Shown piece by piece: positions 63,966 to 64,000 of a stretch of 64,000 bases of DNA (positions within the stretch are counted from its first letter, which is position 1; each line of letters starts with the position of its first letter). The notes under the pieces are model-generated. The model did no database searches. It worked only from the letters and a program-made list of their open reading frames with translations, and was not told the DNA's origin. Source of the stretch: Pseudomonadota bacterium (lineage in GTDB: Bacteria; Pseudomonadota; Gammaproteobacteria; Steroidobacterales; Steroidobacteraceae); contig JAPLSH010000004.1 of the NCBI GenBank assembly GCA_026398735.1, positions 124,001 through 188,000 on the forward strand. Reading direction: 5' to 3'. The translations under genes and the position numbers were made by a program.

Positions 63966-64000
63966 ATGATTCGCTCCAGCCATATAGTTCTTGGTGTGCT
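63966..64000 (+). CDS. Start of a further coding region, truncated by window edge
   Basis: An ATG at 63966 opens a frame (MIRSSHIVLGV) that continues to the window end with no stop, one base after the DUF4159 stop. In related loci the next gene encodes a MoxR-type ATPase or BatA-like protein; with 11 codons nothing more can be said. Confidence 0.35.
   Translation, partial: MIRSSHIVLGV

Overview
This is a gene-dense bacterial chromosome segment of high GC. The gene content (MinCDE, F1Fo ATP synthase with AtpI, ParAB, RsmG, TatABC, Dtd, EnvC, rhodanese-GrxC-SecB-GpsA, TrmL, TonB-dependent receptor, c4-type cytochrome) is that of a Gram-negative proteobacterium. SecB, EnvC and the rhodanese-grxC-secB-gpsA order point to a gammaproteobacterium, perhaps near Xanthomonadales, Nevskiales or Steroidobacterales; the exact placement is inference. 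No rRNA, tRNA, CRISPR array or insertion sequence was recognised. No gene-free stretch exceeds about 300 bases; the longest gaps are about 140 to 180 bases and hold hairpins or promoters.

Layout. 1-4.7 kb (minus): an MltA lytic transglycosylase that reads without a stop into GspD-type secretin N domains and leaves the window, then a DUF805 membrane protein, a GNAT acetyltransferase and minC-minD-minE. 4.7-15.3 kb: mostly minus-strand catabolic genes, many of them exported. These are a two-subunit molybdenum hydroxylase, a lipoprotein-type methyltransferase, an FMN alpha-hydroxy-acid dehydrogenase with a CxxCH motif, an amidohydrolase lipoprotein, DUF1330, a secreted class II aldolase, a VOC protein, a GT1 glycosyltransferase, a GNAT and a 30-residue membrane peptide. 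15.4-17.7 kb (plus): a secreted caspase-like protein and a DUF6152 protein, closed by a strong bidirectional terminator. 17.7-27.3 kb (minus): parA-parB, atpI-atpBEFHAGDC and a methionine aminopeptidase. 27.4-30 kb (plus): an NdvB-type GH17-GT2 glucan synthase lying between parA and rsmG.

30-44.5 kb is core housekeeping: rsmG, an AcuI/YhdH-type reductase, a degenerate S9 peptidase, a dihaem cytochrome c, dtd, tatABC, a POT transporter, a MAPEG protein, DedA, envC, the rhodanese-grxC-secB-gpsA operon, trmL, a class 1B-like dihydroorotate dehydrogenase and a PLP aminotransferase. 45.7-49.7 kb looks accessory: a HigBA-type toxin-antitoxin pair, DUF3293, and a signalling island made of a multi-TM histidine kinase, a RodZ-like HTH protein and a FixJ-type regulator. 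49.6-59 kb (minus) carries an unknown exported protein, a second DUF6152 protein, a beta-helix-like lipoprotein, a TonB-dependent receptor, a VWA protein and a trypsin-like protease. 59.1-62.1 kb (plus) is a complete serine biosynthesis operon, serC-serA-serB. The right end has a second toxin-antitoxin pair with a clear inverted-repeat operator, a DUF1161 protein, a DUF4159 protein and the first codons of a further gene.

The strongest leads for new biology are the lipidated MltA-secretin fusion, the exported FMN dehydrogenase with a haem-c motif among other exported enzymes, the secreted caspase-like protein with a CxxC domain, and the TonB/lipoprotein/DUF6152/VWA/trypsin locus whose VWA ribosome-binding site lies inside a perfect hairpin stem.
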